Shown: positions 15,171-23,186 of the stretch, in pieces
How the letters are laid out: each line of letters starts with the position of its first letter
How positions within the stretch are numbered: the first letter of the stretch is position 1
Origin: Sediminibacterium sp.
GTDB lineage: Bacteria > Bacteroidota > Bacteroidia > Chitinophagales > Chitinophagaceae
NCBI GenBank assembly: GCA_030158535.1
Contig: JAOASV010000245.1
Coordinates: 2,516-33,960, forward strand
Direction of reading: 5' to 3'
Length of the DNA stretch: 31,445 nucleotides
Made by a program: the position numbers and the translations under genes
Notes under the pieces: generated by a model
Told to the model about the DNA's origin: nothing
The model's database searches: none
What the model saw: only the letters and a program-made list of their open reading frames with translations

Positions 15171-16622
15171 TTAAAATTCGCAATTCTTTGGCGTTCTCGC
15201 AAAAGCAATCACGTCTCTGATATTACCCATGCCGGTAACAAATTGCACCATTCTTTCAAATCCTAATCCAAAACCAGCGTGTGGTACGGTACCAAAACGG
15301 CGGGTGTCTAAATACCAGCTCATTTCTTGTGTAGGAATATGCATTTCTTCCATACGCGCTACTAATTTATCGAGTCGCTCTTCTCTTTGTGAACCACCCA
15401 CAATTTCTCCAATGCCTGGCGCTAAAATATCCATCGCCGCCACGGTTTGTTTGCCTGGCTCACAACCATCATTTAAGCGCATATAAAACGCTTTAATAGC
15501 AGCTGGGTATCCAGTCACAATAACGGGCTTTTTAAAATGTTTTTCTACGAGGTAACGCTCGTGCTCACTTTGCATATCAATGCCCCAACTTACGTCGTAT
15601 TTAAATTTCTTTTTCTTGTACGCCGGTGAGTCTAATAAAATGGCAATCGCTTCGGTGTAAGTGATGCGCTCAAATTTACTATCCGTAACAAATTTTAATT
15701 TTTCAATTAAACCAAACTCTTGTCTTTCGTTTGTTGGTTTTTGTTTTTCTTCTTCTGCTAAACGTTGATCTAAAAACGCCAAATCATCGGCGCAATTTTC
15801 CATCGCATATTTAATCAGGTACTGAATAAATTCTTCGGCTAAATTTTGGTTGTCTTCAATATCACAAAAAGCCATTTCGGGTTCAATCATCCAAAATTCT
15901 GCAAGGTGTCTTGTGGTGTTTGAATTCTCTGCTCTAAAGGTTGGACCAAAGGTATAAATCTCTGAAAACGCCATGGCGCCTAGCTCTCCTTCGAGTTGAC
16001 CACTTACGGTTAGGTTGGTGCTTTTTCCAAAAAAATCTTGCGTAAAATCGATATCGCCGCTTTCGGTTTTTGGTGCAGAACCGTCTACCGGTAATGTAGT
16101 TACTCTAAACATTTCACCAGCACCTTCTGCGTCACTTGCGGTAATAATAGGTGTGTGCAAATACACAAAACCTTTTTCATTAAAAAACTGATGTACTGCA
16201 AATGCGAGTGCGTGTCTAATTCTGAAAACAGCACTAAACGTATTCGTTCTAAAACGTAAGTGTGCGATTTCTCTTAAAAACTCAAGACTGTGTTTTTTAG
16301 GCTGCAATGGATATTGTTCCGCGTCACTATCACCTAGTATTTCTACGCTAGTTGCTTTTATTTCTACAGACTGTCCTTTACCCAAAGATTCAATCAGTGT
16401 GCCTTCTACTTTTAAAGAAGCACCCGTTGTAATGCGCTTTAAAGTAGCGTCATCGAGTAAGCCTAATTCGGCTACTACCTGAATATTATGATTGGTACTG
16501 CCATCATTTAAGGCAATAAACTGATTGTTACGAAAGCTACGTACCCAACCCATGGCGGTTACGGTTTGTCCTGTAAGGCTACCTGTTAAAAGGGCCTTAA
16601 TTTTTGTTCTTTTGTTAAACAT
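15171..16622 (-). CDS. asnS: Asparaginyl-tRNA synthetase
   Basis: This 483-residue class IIb aminoacyl-tRNA synthetase charges tRNA-Asn with asparagine in the cytoplasm. The N-terminal OB-fold anticodon-binding domain covers about residues 8-100 (TAMGWVRSFRNNQFIALNDG). The catalytic domain shows motif 2, TFRAENSNTTRHLAEFWMIE, and motif 3, HAGFGLGFERMVQFVTGM, ending in the AsnRS signature NIRDVIAFARTPKNCEF. In an aspartyl enzyme the ending and the NTTRHL stretch would differ, so the Asn specificity is well supported. I chose the ATG at 16622 rather than an in-frame ATG at 16655, because MFNKRTKIKALL is a normal family start and a strong promoter (16631-16660) overlaps the longer version. The leader would be only a few bases long. 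Confidence 0.96.
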   Translation of the reverse strand: MFNKRTKIKALLTGSLTGQTVTAMGWVRSFRNNQFIALNDGSTNHNIQVVAELGLLDDATLKRITTGASLKVEGTLIESLGKGQSVEIKATSVEILGDSDAEQYPLQPKKHSLEFLREIAHLRFRTNTFSAVFRIRHALAFAVHQFFNEKGFVYLHTPIITASDAEGAGEMFRVTTLPVDGSAPKTESGDIDFTQDFFGKSTNLTVSGQLEGELGAMAFSEIYTFGPTFRAENSNTTRHLAEFWMIEPEMAFCDIEDNQNLAEEFIQYLIKYAMENCADDLAFLDQRLAEEEKQKPTNERQEFGLIEKLKFVTDSKFERITYTEAIAILLDSPAYKKKKFKYDVSWGIDMQSEHERYLVEKHFKKPVIVTGYPAAIKAFYMRLNDGCEPGKQTVAAMDILAPGIGEIVGGSQREERLDKLVARMEEMHIPTQEMSWYLDTRRFGTVPHAGFGLGFERMVQFVTGMGNIRDVIAFARTPKNCEF

Positions 16623-16630
16623 AGTGGCTG

Positions 16631-16660
16631 CAAAGATAATTTGTTTGTAGAACAAGCAAA
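16631..16660 (-). promoter_or_regulatory. Promoter of asnS (-33 TTTG, -7 TATCTTTG)
   Basis: On the minus strand a -33 element TTTG (16660-16657) and a -7 element TATCTTTG (16638-16631) are separated by 18 bp, close to the Bacteroidota consensus TTTG-N19-TAnnTTTG. The -7 box ends 8 bp before the ATG at 16622, so the transcript would be nearly leaderless. Confidence 0.65.
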
Positions 16661-16708
16661 CATTCTATCCTAAAGTTTGTTAGATTCACTACACGAAATC
16701 ATCACACC

Positions 16709-17152
16709 ATGGAAAGAAAAGACTTTATCGAACAAGTGGGCATGAGTGGCGCAGCGCTACTTGTGATGGGATGTTTTGGATCTTGCACAAAATCTAGTGA
16801 CACAGGTGGTGGCAGCACGCCAAACCCCAACCCTAACAAACCAGTAGATTTTACCATCAATATTTCAAGTTCACCTTACAATGTGTTACAAAACGCAGGT
16901 GGCTTTTATGTTGATACCGCAAATAATGTGATTATCGCTAAAACCACTTCGGGCATGCTCATTGCCGTAAGTTCTTTGTGTACGCACCAGTCTGTAACAC
17001 TAGAATTCCAAGCTAACAATAACCGCTTTTATTGCCCAGGCCATGGATCCAATTTTAATACGGCAGGCACTGTTTTAAATGGACCAGCCACTACGGCGCT
17101 GAAAGCCTATAAAACGTCTCTATCAGGTTCATTACTAAGGATTTACGAATAA
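16709..17152 (+). CDS. Small Rieske [2Fe-2S] protein, probably exported or lipid-anchored
   Basis: This 147-residue protein has a short hydrophobic N-terminal segment (GMSGAALLVMGCFGSC, 11-26) that looks like a lipoprotein-type signal, although the lipobox is not canonical and no twin-arginine pair is present. A Gly/Pro/Asn-rich linker (residues 32-45) leads to a Rieske domain. Both cluster-binding boxes are intact: CTHQ (91-94) and CPGHGS (109-114), each giving one Cys and one His. Proteins of this kind pass electrons at about the potential of Rieske proteins in cytochrome bc complexes, but no cytochrome b or oxygenase gene lies beside it. The partner is therefore unknown. It stands alone between divergent asnS and rho. 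Confidence 0.88.
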   Translation: MERKDFIEQVGMSGAALLVMGCFGSCTKSSDTGGGSTPNPNPNKPVDFTINISSSPYNVLQNAGGFYVDTANNVIIAKTTSGMLIAVSSLCTHQSVTLEFQANNNRFYCPGHGSNFNTAGTVLNGPATTALKAYKTSLSGSLLRIYE

Positions 17153-17353
17153 ATTCTAATCGTTAATTAGTGTTTTTCCCGCCAATTATTTATGGGTGTT
17201 TGTAATTTTTGTGTTAACATTGCAATGGAAACAAAGCCAGATGAGCCTTCAGTTGCTCTAGTTCAGGTTATCTTCTTTCCATCAAATTTTAAATCACCCT
17301 TTCTTTAGTTATTCCTAAACTCAATTCTAGAGTATTTCATTTTCAAATTATTT
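17153..17353 (+). other. Leader region upstream of rho
   Basis: This 201-bp stretch holds no recognised RNA family. It contains a possible 38-codon reading frame (ATG at 17192, stop at 17306-17308), and a possible long-range stem between GGAAACAAAG (from about 17226) and CTTCTTTCC (ending about 17280). TAATTTTT near 17202 is a seven-of-eight match to the -7 consensus. Rho genes in other bacteria control their own transcription through their leader, so a regulatory role is plausible but not shown. Confidence 0.3.
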
Positions 17354-18943
17354 ATGTACGACATTTTACAATTAAACGATCTTTTGTTACCAGCGTTACA
17401 AGACATCGCACAAGGTTTAAAAATTACAGGTTTTAAAAAATTAGATAAGCAAGCGCTGATCTATAAAATATTAGATAGCCAAGCGGTAAGCGAAGCGTCT
17501 GCAAAAGATGATGGCAAAAAAAAGCCACTCGTAAAAGGTCGTAAGCCTGTTACTGTAAAAACAAGTAATGGTACCGAAGAAGCGGAAGTTATGAGTGAAG
17601 AAGCGGCAGCGCCAATGCAAAAGGCCCGACCTATAAAAAAAGCAAATCCAAGACCTGAGCGTCCAGAAAAAACAGAAGCACCTGCAGCAGTTGCGGCGGC
17701 AGCTCCAGAAAATACTGAAGCAGCACAAGCGCCCGAAAACGCAGAAGCAGCGCAGGCTCCAGAAAATACTACACCAAGCCAACACCCACCAAGACCACAT
17801 AAAAAAGAACCGGTATTTAATATTGAGTTTGAAGGAATGATTGAAGGTGAAGGCGTTTTAGAAATGATGCCTGACGGGTATGGTTTTTTACGTTCTTCTG
17901 ATTATAATTATTTATCATCACCAGATGATGTATATGTTTCTCCTTCACAAATAAAATTATTTGGTTTAAAAACTGGTGACACCGTGCAAGGTGCTGTTCG
18001 CCCTCCTAAAGAAGGTGAAAAATATTTTGCACTCATTAAAGTTGATTTTATCAATGGTAAAAGACCCGACGAAGTGCGTGACCGTGTACCATTTGATTAT
18101 TTAACGCCGTTATTCCCGAACGAAAAATTAAACCTATTTACCTCTCCAACAAATTATAGTACGCGTATTATTGACCTCTTTACCCCAATAGGTAAAGGTC
18201 AGCGTGGACTGATTGTTGCGCAACCAAAAGTGGGTAAAACCATGCTTTTAAAAGAGGTGGCAAACGCAATCGCAGCAAACCATCCAGAGGTTTATTTGAT
18301 GGTGGTATTAATTGATGAAAGACCAGAGGAAGTTACCGATATGGAGCGTAGCGTAAGAGCTGAAGTGATTGCTTCTACTTTTGACGAGCCCGCAGAAAAA
18401 CACGTTAAGGTTTCTGGTATCGCACTACAAAAAGCAAAACGCCTTGTAGAGTGCGGTCATGACGTTGTTATCTTATTAGATTCTATTACACGTTTAGCAC
18501 GCGCACACAATACCGTTGCACCAAGTAGTGGTAAGGTATTAAGTGGTGGTGTGGAAGCGAATGCACTTTTAAAACCAAAACAGTTTTTTGGTGCCGCGCG
18601 TAAAATCGAGCACGGTGGTTCATTAACTATTTTAGCAACGGCCTTAATTGAAACCGGTTCTAAAATGGACGAAGTAATCTTTGAAGAATTTAAGGGTACG
18701 GGTAATATGGAATTACAGCTTGATCGCAAACTAGCCAACAAGCGTATTTTCCCTGCTATCGATTTAGTAGGTTCTTCAACACGTAGAGATGATTTATTAC
18801 TAGATAAAGAAGTACTAGGCCGCATGAATATTTTACGTTTGTTCATCAACGATATGAATACCGATGAAGCAATGAACGAATTATTAAAACGCATGCGTGG
18901 TACCAAAGACAACGAAGAGTTTTTAGCGAGCATGAACAGATAA
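17354..18943 (+). CDS. rho: Transcription termination factor Rho
   Basis: This 529-residue protein is the hexameric RNA helicase that ends transcription at Rho-dependent sites. It has an N-terminal Rho_N segment (1-45, MYDILQLNDLLLPALQDIAQ), an inserted low-complexity stretch rich in Ala, Pro, Glu and Lys (about 46-150), the RNA-binding cold-shock-like domain (about 160-245, VLEMMPDGYGFLRSSDYNY) and the ATPase domain. That domain has Walker A AQPKVGKT (289-296), Walker B VVILLD (371-376) followed by SITRLARA, and a GSKMDEVIFEEFKGTGNMEL segment. E. coli Rho is 419 residues, so the extra length is the insert. The insert includes three 9-residue repeats (APENTEAAQ-like, 117-143). DUF2480 follows after 9 bp. 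Confidence 0.97.
   Translation: MYDILQLNDLLLPALQDIAQGLKITGFKKLDKQALIYKILDSQAVSEASAKDDGKKKPLVKGRKPVTVKTSNGTEEAEVMSEEAAAPMQKARPIKKANPRPERPEKTEAPAAVAAAAPENTEAAQAPENAEAAQAPENTTPSQHPPRPHKKEPVFNIEFEGMIEGEGVLEMMPDGYGFLRSSDYNYLSSPDDVYVSPSQIKLFGLKTGDTVQGAVRPPKEGEKYFALIKVDFINGKRPDEVRDRVPFDYLTPLFPNEKLNLFTSPTNYSTRIIDLFTPIGKGQRGLIVAQPKVGKTMLLKEVANAIAANHPEVYLMVVLIDERPEEVTDMERSVRAEVIASTFDEPAEKHVKVSGIALQKAKRLVECGHDVVILLDSITRLARAHNTVAPSSGKVLSGGVEANALLKPKQFFGAARKIEHGGSLTILATALIETGSKMDEVIFEEFKGTGNMELQLDRKLANKRIFPAIDLVGSSTRRDDLLLDKEVLGRMNILRLFINDMNTDEAMNELLKRMRGTKDNEEFLASMNR
17702..17782 (+). repeat. Three 27-bp tandem repeats inside rho
   Basis: Three in-frame 27-bp units encode APENTEAAQ, APENAEAAQ and APENTTPSQ. 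The first two differ at a few third positions and one codon; the third diverges after ENT. They lie in the disordered insert between Rho_N and the RNA-binding domain. Confidence 0.85.
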
Positions 18944-18952
18944 TTTTTTGTT

Positions 18953-19459
18953 ATGGCAGAACCCATTATCAATAAAGTAGAAGAGAGCGGTTTAATTTCT
19001 TTAGACCTAGAAAAATATTATCCGGCTGCACCAATTCATGTCTTTGATTTGAAGGACCATTTGTTTATGGGCCTCATTTTAAAAGAGAAAGATTTTAGAG
19101 CAGCGCTCACCGCCACTGATTGGGCGGTGTATCAAAACGCCAATGTTGCAGTCACCTGCTCTGCAGATGCGATAATCCCTATGTGGGCATATATGCTGGT
19201 TGCGTCTGCACTATCACCTTATGCCAATACGGTGTTTTTTGGAACAGAAGCCGCTTTGCAAGAGAAGATACTACTTCAAAATATTGAAGCCATTAACGCA
19301 GAAGACTATACCGATAAAAGAGTGGTGGTAAAAGGCTGTGGTGATATTCAAATTCCGGCAGCGGCATATGTAAGCATTACCAACAAATTAAGACCTGTTA
19401 CAAAGTCTATCATGTTTGGCGAACCTTGTAGTACAGTTCCTATTTACAAGAAAAAATAA
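18953..19459 (+). CDS. DUF2480-family protein
   Basis: This 168-residue cytoplasmic protein resembles the Bacteroidota-specific DUF2480 family. It opens with NKVEESGLISLDLEKYYP and has the conserved FDLKDHLFMGLILKEKDFRAAL and later VVVKGCGDIQIPAAAYVSIT, with a family-like ending GEPCSTVPIYKKK. The function is unknown. The KGCGD and PAAAYVSI segments are reminiscent of proteins with a metal or iron-sulfur site, but only a few cysteines are present and I would not assign one. It begins 9 bp after rho and probably shares its transcript. The gene ends one base from the stop of the convergent desaturase-like gene. Confidence 0.8.
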   Translation: MAEPIINKVEESGLISLDLEKYYPAAPIHVFDLKDHLFMGLILKEKDFRAALTATDWAVYQNANVAVTCSADAIIPMWAYMLVASALSPYANTVFFGTEAALQEKILLQNIEAINAEDYTDKRVVVKGCGDIQIPAAAYVSITNKLRPVTKSIMFGEPCSTVPIYKKK

Positions 19460-19460
19460 A

Positions 19461-20237
19461 TTATTTACTGCGCGTAGTGGCGTCTACAAAACGCTCGTCA
19501 TAATCTGCGCGAATTGTATTAAAGAGACGGTCCCACACAAGTGTGTAGAGTCCGTAATTGCCTGTAAAATATTGATGGTGCTGATTATGATTGGTAGAGG
19601 TATTAATCCATCTGCCAATTTTAGTTCTGTGAAAACCTGCTGGATATAATTCGTAGCCTAAGTGCCCGTACACATTGTACACAATAGAGAACAAAAAGAA
19701 AATAGCTAGCTGTGTAATATGAATGGGCATGATAAAATAAAACAGTACCACAATGCCGTGCTCTAACACCGATTCAATTGGATGAAACGCATACGCAGCC
19801 CAAGGAGAGGGGTTGGTTGAGCGGTGATGCACGAGGTGCACATATTTGAACAGTGTTTTGTGGTGCATGAGGCGGTGTACCCAATAAAAATAAAAATCAT
19901 GTAGTACAAACATGATTGGAAAAGCTAAAAAATAATACCCCCATCCGTAATCACTAATATTTTTATAGCGCGTTGTATGCTCAGCTATTGGTGACGAATT
20001 TAATAGCATGATTAGGAAGCTAAAGATGAGCATGGTGGTTAATGAAAACCCTGCTTCACGCAAATAGTCTGGAACTTTTGGAAAACGCTTTTGAATTTTT
20101 TTATAGAAAAATTGTTGCTTAAAAACAACATAAAAAATAACAAAAGCAAGTGCTGCAAATAAAAAATAGCGTGAGCCAATTTTTAAAAAGGCTTCTGGCA
20201 TAATATCCCAGCGTAATGCTAAAAGTTGTGCAATCAT
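19461..20237 (-). CDS. Sterol desaturase/fatty acid hydroxylase superfamily membrane protein
   Basis: This membrane-bound di-iron enzyme (258 residues) would insert oxygen into a lipid or carotenoid-type substrate. Hydrophobic segments near the N-terminus, about 70-85 and 95-115, and about 150-180 (from VVLFYFIMPI) surround the histidine clusters: HDFYFYWVHRLMHHK, then KYVHLVHHRS, and a late NHNQHHQYF preceded by GHLGYELYPAGFH. These give the HxxxH/HxxHH-type metal ligands of the family. I chose the ATG at 20237; a TTG at 20249 directly after the polA stop is also possible. It follows polA without a gap and is probably co-transcribed. The substrate is not predictable; hydroxylation of membrane lipids is a typical role. 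Confidence 0.87.
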   Translation of the reverse strand: MIAQLLALRWDIMPEAFLKIGSRYFLFAALAFVIFYVVFKQQFFYKKIQKRFPKVPDYLREAGFSLTTMLIFSFLIMLLNSSPIAEHTTRYKNISDYGWGYYFLAFPIMFVLHDFYFYWVHRLMHHKTLFKYVHLVHHRSTNPSPWAAYAFHPIESVLEHGIVVLFYFIMPIHITQLAIFFLFSIVYNVYGHLGYELYPAGFHRTKIGRWINTSTNHNQHHQYFTGNYGLYTLVWDRLFNTIRADYDERFVDATTRSK

Positions 20238-20249
20238 GAATATTTTCAA

Positions 20250-23126
20250 TTAATGTGCTTCTAACCAGTTGTTGCCTCTTCCTACTTCGGCTTCTACTGG
20301 AACACCATTTGGCAAAGGTAAAGCCGTGGTCATACATTCGATAATCAATTTTTCTAATGCATCCGCTTCTTCTGGGACCGCGTCAAATACAAGTTCATCG
20401 TGTACTTGTAAAATCATTTTAGACCCCCAGTTACCAGCACCCATTTGAGCATGTACTTTAATCATGGCCAGCTTAATCATATCGGCAGCAGTACCCTGAA
20501 TAGGAGAGTTGATGGCGTTACGTTCTGCAAAACCACGAACGGTAAAGTTGCTACTATTGATGTCCTTTAACCAACGCTTACGGCCCATCAGGGTTTCTAC
20601 ATAGCCTTTTTCTTTGGCAAGGGCCACTTGCTCGTCCATATAGCCCTGGATATTTGGAAACTCTTTTTTGTAGTTGTCAATGATTTCTTTGGCCTCGGTT
20701 CTGGAGATACCCAAATTATCGGCAAGCCCAAAAGCACCCTGTCCATAAATGATTCCAAAGTTGACACTCTTGGCTTTGTAGCGCATTTCTTTGGTTACAT
20801 CGGCTACTTCTACGCCATATACTTTGGCAGCAGTGGCGGTATGGATGTCAATACCGGCTTTAAAAGCAGCGCACATATTAGGGTCACCACTAATAGCTGC
20901 CACAATGCGGAGTTCTATTTGAGAATAGTCAGCACTCATTAGAATGCGACCTGGTTCACGAGGAATAAAAGCTTTTCTGATTTCTCTTCCGCGCGCTGTT
21001 CTGATAGGAATGTTTTGCAAATTGGGATTCGTGCTACTTAATCGACCCGTTACCGCCACCGCCTGCGCATAACTGGTATGCACGCGTCCGGTTTTTGGAT
21101 TGATCATGAGCGGAAGCGCATCTACATACGTAGATTTTAATTTAGTAAGCTCTCTAAATCCTAAAATATCATCAACAATTTTATGCTGGTTGGATAATTT
21201 TAGAAGCACATCTTCGCCGGTAGCGTACTGACCCGTTTTAGTTTTTTTTGCTTTAGGATCTAGCTTTAGTTTGTCAAATAAAACTTCACCCAATTGTTTG
21301 GGTGATGCTAAATTAAAACGCACACCCGCTGCTGCATACACATTTTCTTCAAACTGCTTGGCGTCTACTTCTAATAACTTGCTGTATTCGTTTAAAAAGT
21401 TATTGTCAATTTTAACGCCTTCAAATTCCATATCGGCAAGTACGCGCACGAGTGGATTTTCTACATTTTCAAAAATGCGCTCAACTTCTTTTTCTTTTAA
21501 TAAAGGAACAAAAACTTGTTTTAATTGAAGTGTAATATCGGCGTCTTCACCAGCGTATTCTGTAATTTGTTCTACCGCCACATCACGCATGCTGCCCTGA
21601 TTTTTTCCCTTTTTTCCAATGAGGGCTTCTATATGTACGGGCTCGTATCCTAAATATTGAGCACTGAGTAAATCCATACTGCGCCTGCCTTCTGGCTCAA
21701 TTACATAGTGCGCAAGCATGGTATCAAAAAGTTTATTTGCAGGAACTACGCCATACCATTTTAGTACGAGTAAATCGTATTTTATATTTTGTCCAATTAG
21801 TACAAGGTCTTGCTTAGCAAATACTTTGTCAAAATAAGAAAGCATTTTTTTTGCACCCGCCTCATCTGGTGGGCAAGGAATATAATAACCCTGTCCTGGT
21901 TTTTCAGAAAAGCTAAATCCAACAAGTTCTACATTGTTCGCATCTGTTCCGGTGGTTTCTGTATCAAAACAAATTTCGGTGGCAGTTAGTAACTGCTCCG
22001 CAAGTGATTTTAATGCAGCTTCTGTTTCTACACAAATATATTGGTGGGGCGTATTGGTAATATTTTTATCAGCAATCATTCCGCGCTGTTCTGCTTCTTC
22101 ACCGGCGTTGCCCACGGCTTCTGCGGCTTCCATAGAACCCGCACTCGACACAGCGTTTACTGCGCTTGATTTTTTAGAAGGCGCTGCTACCACTTCGTTG
22201 CCAAACAAATCTGTTTGAACACCTTCTGGCGCTGGCATATAAGCGTTAAAATCGTCACCTAAAATTCTTTTGCCGAGTGTTTTAAATTCGAGCTCTACAA
22301 ATATTTCTGCGAGCGCTTCTTTGTTAATAGGAGAGAGTGCAAAATCTTCTTCATGAAAACTTACAGGAACGTCGGTAATTATTTTTGCGAGCTTCTTGCT
22401 CATGATGGCGTCGTCTACACCCTTTCTAATTTTTTCTCCCATCGCACCTTTAATATTATGCGCATTGGCTAGTACGTTTTCGAGGGTATCGTATTCTTTT
22501 AAAAGTTTAGCAGCTGTTTTTTCACCCACGCCCATAATACCCGGAATATTATCTACGGCGTCGCCCATTAAACCTAGCATGTCTACCACCTGCTCTACGC
22601 GAGCGATATCCCACTTCTCACAAATTTTTTGAGCGTCTAAAATTTCTGCGGCGTTACCCATAAATGGGGGCTTGTACATATATACGCCCGGATGAATCAG
22701 TAGCTGACCATAATCTTTGTCTGGGGTTACCATGTATACTTCGTAACCTTTGTCTGCGGCCTGCCAAGCAAGGGTCCCAATTACGTCATCTGCCTCATAA
22801 CCATCGAGTTCCATTACCGGAATATTAAAAGCCCTGATAATGCGCTGAATTTCAGGAATAGAATCAATTAAATCTTCGGGGGCTTCTTGTCTATTGGCTT
22901 TGTATTCCGTAAAGTCCGTATGCCTTTCGGTGGGTGCGTGTGTATCAAAACAAACGGCAATATGCGTTGGCTTTTCTTTGTTGATTAAATCAATGAGGGT
23001 ATTGGTAAATCCAAATTGTGCATTGGTATTTTTTCCTTTAGAAGTAATGCGTGGATTTCTGATCAGTCCATAATACGCTCTATAAATAAGGGCAAGCGCA
23101 TCCAACAAAAAAAGTTTTTTAGCCAT
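20250..23126 (-). CDS. polA: DNA polymerase I
   Basis: This 958-residue protein fills gaps during Okazaki-fragment processing and excision repair. It carries all three domains: a 5'-3' exonuclease (1-300, with ELDGYEADDVIGTLA and the Asp-rich VTPDKDYGQLL and GLMGDAVDNIPG), a 3'-5' proofreading domain (about 360-550) and a polymerase (about 555-958). Proofreading residues are present: DTE (D388, E390), NIKYD (D451) and YAGED (Y524, D528). Polymerase motifs are intact: A (SADYSQIELR, 731-740), B (RYKAKSVNFGIIYG, 782-795) and C (QVHDE, 907-911). An Ala/Ser/Glu-rich linker lies at 315-350. The ATG at 23126 sits 15 bp after a terminator, with a -7-like TAACTTTA between, suggesting its own promoter. 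Confidence 0.97.
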   Translation of the reverse strand: MAKKLFLLDALALIYRAYYGLIRNPRITSKGKNTNAQFGFTNTLIDLINKEKPTHIAVCFDTHAPTERHTDFTEYKANRQEAPEDLIDSIPEIQRIIRAFNIPVMELDGYEADDVIGTLAWQAADKGYEVYMVTPDKDYGQLLIHPGVYMYKPPFMGNAAEILDAQKICEKWDIARVEQVVDMLGLMGDAVDNIPGIMGVGEKTAAKLLKEYDTLENVLANAHNIKGAMGEKIRKGVDDAIMSKKLAKIITDVPVSFHEEDFALSPINKEALAEIFVELEFKTLGKRILGDDFNAYMPAPEGVQTDLFGNEVVAAPSKKSSAVNAVSSAGSMEAAEAVGNAGEEAEQRGMIADKNITNTPHQYICVETEAALKSLAEQLLTATEICFDTETTGTDANNVELVGFSFSEKPGQGYYIPCPPDEAGAKKMLSYFDKVFAKQDLVLIGQNIKYDLLVLKWYGVVPANKLFDTMLAHYVIEPEGRRSMDLLSAQYLGYEPVHIEALIGKKGKNQGSMRDVAVEQITEYAGEDADITLQLKQVFVPLLKEKEVERIFENVENPLVRVLADMEFEGVKIDNNFLNEYSKLLEVDAKQFEENVYAAAGVRFNLASPKQLGEVLFDKLKLDPKAKKTKTGQYATGEDVLLKLSNQHKIVDDILGFRELTKLKSTYVDALPLMINPKTGRVHTSYAQAVAVTGRLSSTNPNLQNIPIRTARGREIRKAFIPREPGRILMSADYSQIELRIVAAISGDPNMCAAFKAGIDIHTATAAKVYGVEVADVTKEMRYKAKSVNFGIIYGQGAFGLADNLGISRTEAKEIIDNYKKEFPNIQGYMDEQVALAKEKGYVETLMGRKRWLKDINSSNFTVRGFAERNAINSPIQGTAADMIKLAMIKVHAQMGAGNWGSKMILQVHDELVFDAVPEEADALEKLIIECMTTALPLPNGVPVEAEVGRGNNWLEAH

Positions 23127-23130
23127 GGCG

Positions 23131-23138
23131 TAAAGTTA
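23131..23138 (-). promoter_or_regulatory. Possible -7 promoter box of polA
   Basis: The minus strand reads TAACTTTA, seven of eight positions of TAnnTTTG, ending 4 bp before the polA ATG. Its -33 region would lie inside the terminator hairpin. No clear TTTG is seen there, so this is tentative. Confidence 0.35.
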
Positions 23139-23141
23139 CAA

Positions 23142-23168
23142 AAAACCCCGGCGTTTAGCCAGGGTTTT
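23142..23168 (-). terminator. Intrinsic terminator between the amidohydrolase operon and polA
   Basis: AAAACCC-C-GGC (23142-23152) pairs with GCC-A-GGGTTTT (23158-23168), a ten-pair stem with one mismatch and a GTTTA loop. On the minus strand it is followed by a run of T at the polA side. It lies 19 bp past the amidohydrolase stop. Confidence 0.85.
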
Positions 23169-23186
23169 GATAAGGGTTTGAACTCT

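Noticed and set aside
17702..17782. CRISPR-like or mobile repeat
   Set aside because: The units are contiguous, in frame and encode a low-complexity protein linker in rho; no spacers or cas genes exist.
22083..22209. Ala/Ser/Glu-rich break in polA as a frameshift or inserted element
   Set aside because: The frame is intact and the stretch falls at the natural linker between the 5'-3' exonuclease and proofreading domains.
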